A stretch of 64,000 bases of DNA, from assembly GCA_963965975.1 (NCBI GenBank), contig OZ014411.1:2899001-2963000 (forward strand), given 5' to 3'. Origin of the DNA: Xestospongia bergquistia (lineage: Eukaryota > Porifera > Demospongiae > Haplosclerida > Petrosiidae). The notes below the pieces were generated by a model. That model was not told where the DNA came from. It worked only from the letters and a program-made list of their open reading frames with translations, and did no database searches. The position numbers were made by a program, and so were the translations under genes. Shown piece after piece: positions 60,962-64,000 of the stretch; the stretch's first letter is position 1; each line of letters opens with the position of its first letter.

Positions 60962-63900
60962 ATGGCGACGAGGTTAGTTGGTGCCCTAGCCCCATTCGAG
61001 CCAAGCAAGATGCAGTGGATATCGTACTCTGAAAGAATAGAAGAATATCTGGTAGCCAACAGTGTAGACAATCCAAGAAAAAAAGTAGCCATTCTACTTA
61101 GTAGTATCGGGGATGCTACATACGAACTCTTAGGTGACTTATGCGCTCCTGATAAACCAAACACAAAAACTTTTGAGGAGCTAGTTGGAAAGTTAACAGA
61201 ACATTTCCAGCCTACACCGACAGTAATTTCAGAACGTTACAAGTTCCACTTGAGAAGTCAACAGATCGGGGAGACTGCGATCGAATATATTGCAGCACTG
61301 AGACGACTAGCCAAGAATTGTGCATTCGGAGACTTCTTGAACGATGCGTTACGAGACAAGTTTGTATGTGGTCTCGCTAGTGAATCAATCAGGAAAGAAC
61401 TGTTGAAAGATAAGAAGCTCACGCTAGAGACGGCATGTGAAACTGCCACAGCTATGGAAATGGCAGCTACAGACAGCTCCCTCATGGGACAAACATGTAC
61501 ACAAAGAGACCCTCTACGAGTACACCGTCTGCATCGAAGGAGAGAAAGTCAGTCCCTGACAAAAAGCAAGGTACATGTAAAACAAGAGAAAAGGTGTTAC
61601 CGTTGCACAAAAGCGGGGCATACTCCAGACGAATGCAAGTTCAAAAACGCACAATGTTATGGTTGTGGAAAAAACGGCCATATTAAAAGAAGCTTGCAGA
61701 TCGAAACCAAGGAAAATAAAACAGGTTGAAGAAGACATAGAAGTGAGTGAAAATGAAATATTTTTGGAGTTAAATGGCTTAAGAAAACAAAGAGATGCAC
61801 GTCAGAAAAAGGCTCTAATTGAAGTAATCATTAACAGTCAACCAGTAAACATGGAAGTGGATACTGGTGCAGCAGTAACAGTAATTTCAGAGAAGACATG
61901 TAAGGTTAAAGTACAACCAACCAAGACAAAGTTGAAGTCAGTAACAGGACAGACAATGCCATTAATAGGTGAAGCCATTGTACAAGCCGAAATAGGAGGT
62001 ATCAAAAGAAAGCTCAAATTGTTTGTAGCAAGAGGAAACTGCCCTTCACTGTTTGGTAGAGATTGGATTCAAGTTTTCTATGGAGATAATTGGGCAGGAA
62101 GACTCACACAAGTCAATGTGTTAGAAGCGACACAAAAAAGTAATCAGTTGCAAGTACTACTGGAAAAATACGAGCAGACAGTATTCAGACCTGAGCTGGG
62201 AGAATTAAGAGAAATCAAAGCTAAACTAAAGTTGAAACCAAATGCCCAACCAAAGTTTTGCAAGCCACGTCCAGTACCATATGCAGTTAAGGTAAAGTTA
62301 GGAGAAACATTAGAAAGAATGGTAATGGAGGGTAATCTAGAAAAGATAGATTACAGTGAGTGGGCAACACCGATAGTGGCAGTCATGAAACCTGATGACT
62401 CAGTCCGAGTTTGTGGGGATTACAAAGTCACCCTGAACCCCTGTTTGGAAGTAAATCAGTACCCACTACCACGTATTGAAGACTGTTTCCAAACCATGAA
62501 TGGTGGAAAAAAATTCACGAAGTTAGATCTGGCTCAGGCATACAATCAAGTGCAGCTGGAAGAAGCATCAAGAGAGCTAACAGTAATCAACACTCACAAA
62601 GGTCTGTACCGTTGGAAAAGACTACCATATGGGGTTGCTTCTAGCCTGCCATTTTTCAAGAAATCATGGATAAAATTTTCCATGGATTATCGCATGTAGT
62701 CTGGTATTTGGATGACATATTAGTGAGTGGAACAACAGAACAAGAACATCTAAAGAATTTAGAGGAAGTCTTCAAGCGATTAGAAAATATGGGTTGCGAG
62801 TAAGAAAGAGCAAATGCACCTTCTTCCAGGACTCAGTAGAGTATCTGGGACATGTGATAGACAAAGAAGGTGTAAGACCAGTTAAAGAGAAGATCGAAGC
62901 TATGGTGGCAGCCAAGTCACCAGTAAACACTGAGCAGTTACAATCATTCCTTGGAATGGTCAACTATTATGGCAAATTCATTCCGAACCTCTCCACTATA
63001 GCAGCTCCATTAAACCAATTGAGAAGAAAGGATGTTCCATGGAAATGGACAAAGAAAGAAGAAGGAGCTTATCAAAGATTGAAGAACAGTTGAGTTCAGC
63101 AAAAGTGTTAATCCATTACAACCCAAAGCTACCATTAAAGTTAGATTGCGACGCCTCATCCGTGGGAATTGGAGCAGTGTTGTCTCACATCATAGAGACT
63201 GGAGAAGAAAAGCCAATAGCTTATGCCTCCAGATCACTGACCAAAGCCGAACGAAATTATTCTCAGATAGAAAGAGAGGCCCTGAGTATTGTTTGGGGTA
63301 TCAAGAAGTTTAATTTATATCTCTGTCTCAACAAATTTATTTTAGTGACAGACCACAAGCCACTTACAACTCTATTTAATCCAGACAAACCACTACCAGT
63401 GTTAGCTTCTGGAAGGATTCAAAGGTTTTCTTAATGAATTATCAATTTACTATCCAGTTTAGACCAACAAATAAGCATACCAATGTAGATGCATTATCAA
63501 GACTCCCTTTAGACAATCAAGAGTTAGTGAGCACAAACAATGTGTCAATCTTACAACTACAGAAGTTCCAAGAGATACGAGTCACAGTCAAGCAAGTAGC
63601 AGAGGGCATCCGAAAGAATCCACTACTATCAAAAGTTTTACACTATGTAAAGATGGGGTGGCCACAGAAGGTGGAACCTGCACTCTCACCATATTTTGCC
63701 AGGAGAAACGAACTGACAATTGAAGAAGATTGTTTGTTAAGAGGTATGCAAGTGGTAGTTCCTCCCAATCTGCACAAAAGAGTGTTAGAATTATTGCATG
63801 AGTCTCATTTAGGTGTTGTGAAGATGAAGGCACTAGCAAGATCTCATGTATGGTGGCCAGGAATAGATAAGGCTTTAGAGGAGGTCACTAAACATTGTGA

Positions 63901-64000
63901 GGAGTGCCAGACTAACCACAAAGAGCACCTTAAGACACCATTGCACCCATTGAAATTCACATCAAAGCCTTGGCAAAGGATTCATTTAGATTTTGCTGGT
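60962..64000 (+). mobile_element. Ty3/Gypsy LTR retrotransposon fossil (Mag-like), running off the window
   Basis: A Gypsy-type internal region on the plus strand. A primer-binding-like TGGCGACGAGG lies at 60963-60973 overlapping the gag start. Gag occupies about 60.96-61.7 kb with two CCHC-type zinc knuckles near 61.60-61.68 kb. The aspartic protease (DTGA) is near 61.86 kb, RT about 62.2-62.8 kb, RNase H about 63.1-63.4 kb, and the integrase zinc-binding region about 63.75-63.92 kb. Gag and pol lie in different frames with a short overlap, a layout known in this family. The copy is broken (about three or four breaks) yet well preserved, so it looks fairly young. Its 3' part and 3' LTR are outside the window. 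Confidence 0.9.

Overview
The window is AT-rich metazoan nuclear DNA. Very short introns (mostly 42-51 nt in one gene), clustered group-A scavenger-receptor (SRCR) genes, a SAMHD1-type dNTPase and non-LTR, Penelope, Ty3/Gypsy, MULE and MITE elements together suggest a demosponge. That placement is inference; no rRNA or mitochondrial marker is present.

Region 1 (1-14,000) is an old tandem duplication. Two paralogous single-exon genes (6018-6722 and 13090-13800, + strand) encode small secreted Cys-rich proteins with a hydrophobic, GPI-signal-like C-terminus. Both have the same compact promoter (CRE-like TGACGT site, then a shared block ending in ATATAAG). Their long flanks repeat each other in rearranged order, including (ATGT)n arrays and a minisatellite built on 'gacagtagtt'. 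No family was recognised for the two proteins.

Region 2 (14,000-18,160) is mostly non-coding: a triplet microsatellite, a 5'-truncated and internally deleted LINE (15.0-16.45 kb, - strand), and a faint coding-like relic near 17.9-18.1 kb.

Region 3 (18,409-21,536) is a 13-exon, + strand SAMHD1-like dNTP triphosphohydrolase. It appears intact (498 codons) and has the HD metal site and allosteric residues but no SAM domain. Intron 2 holds copies of two MITE families.

Region 4 (22,860-60,400, - strand) is an array of SRCR receptor genes. Two are complete and in frame when spliced: gene A (31,142-38,611, 720 aa) and gene B (46,514-55,103, 815 aa). Each has a signal peptide, five SRCR domains with two exons per domain, a stalk plus transmembrane exon and an acidic cytoplasmic tail. 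Around them lie a decayed copy (22.86-25.06 kb), an extra 3'-end copy (29.08-30.22 kb), two pairs of dead SRCR half-exons (41.0-41.6 and 57.4-57.9 kb), two relics of the last SAMHD1 exon (41.9 and 58.2 kb) and a partial gene C (59,096-60,382). The relics show that the duplicated unit once reached into the SAMHD1 3' end. The near-identity of 37.8-42.1 kb with 54.3-58.4 kb, and of the 3' ends of B and C, indicates recent unequal crossing-over that made gene B a hybrid.

Mobile elements break up the array. A Penelope-like fossil and a Ty3/Gypsy fossil lie nose to tail at 25.06-29.08 kb. A MULE DNA transposon with long terminal inverted repeats and a 9-bp target duplication lies at 42,314-45,722. 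A TA-flanked MITE lies at 48,157-48,389, with an intact empty site in gene A. At the right edge a second Ty3/Gypsy fossil (about 60.96 kb to the window end) carries gag, protease, RT, RNase H and the start of integrase.

Functionally, the window joins a nucleotide-pool enzyme related to an antiviral factor with an expanding set of variable cell-surface scavenger receptors.
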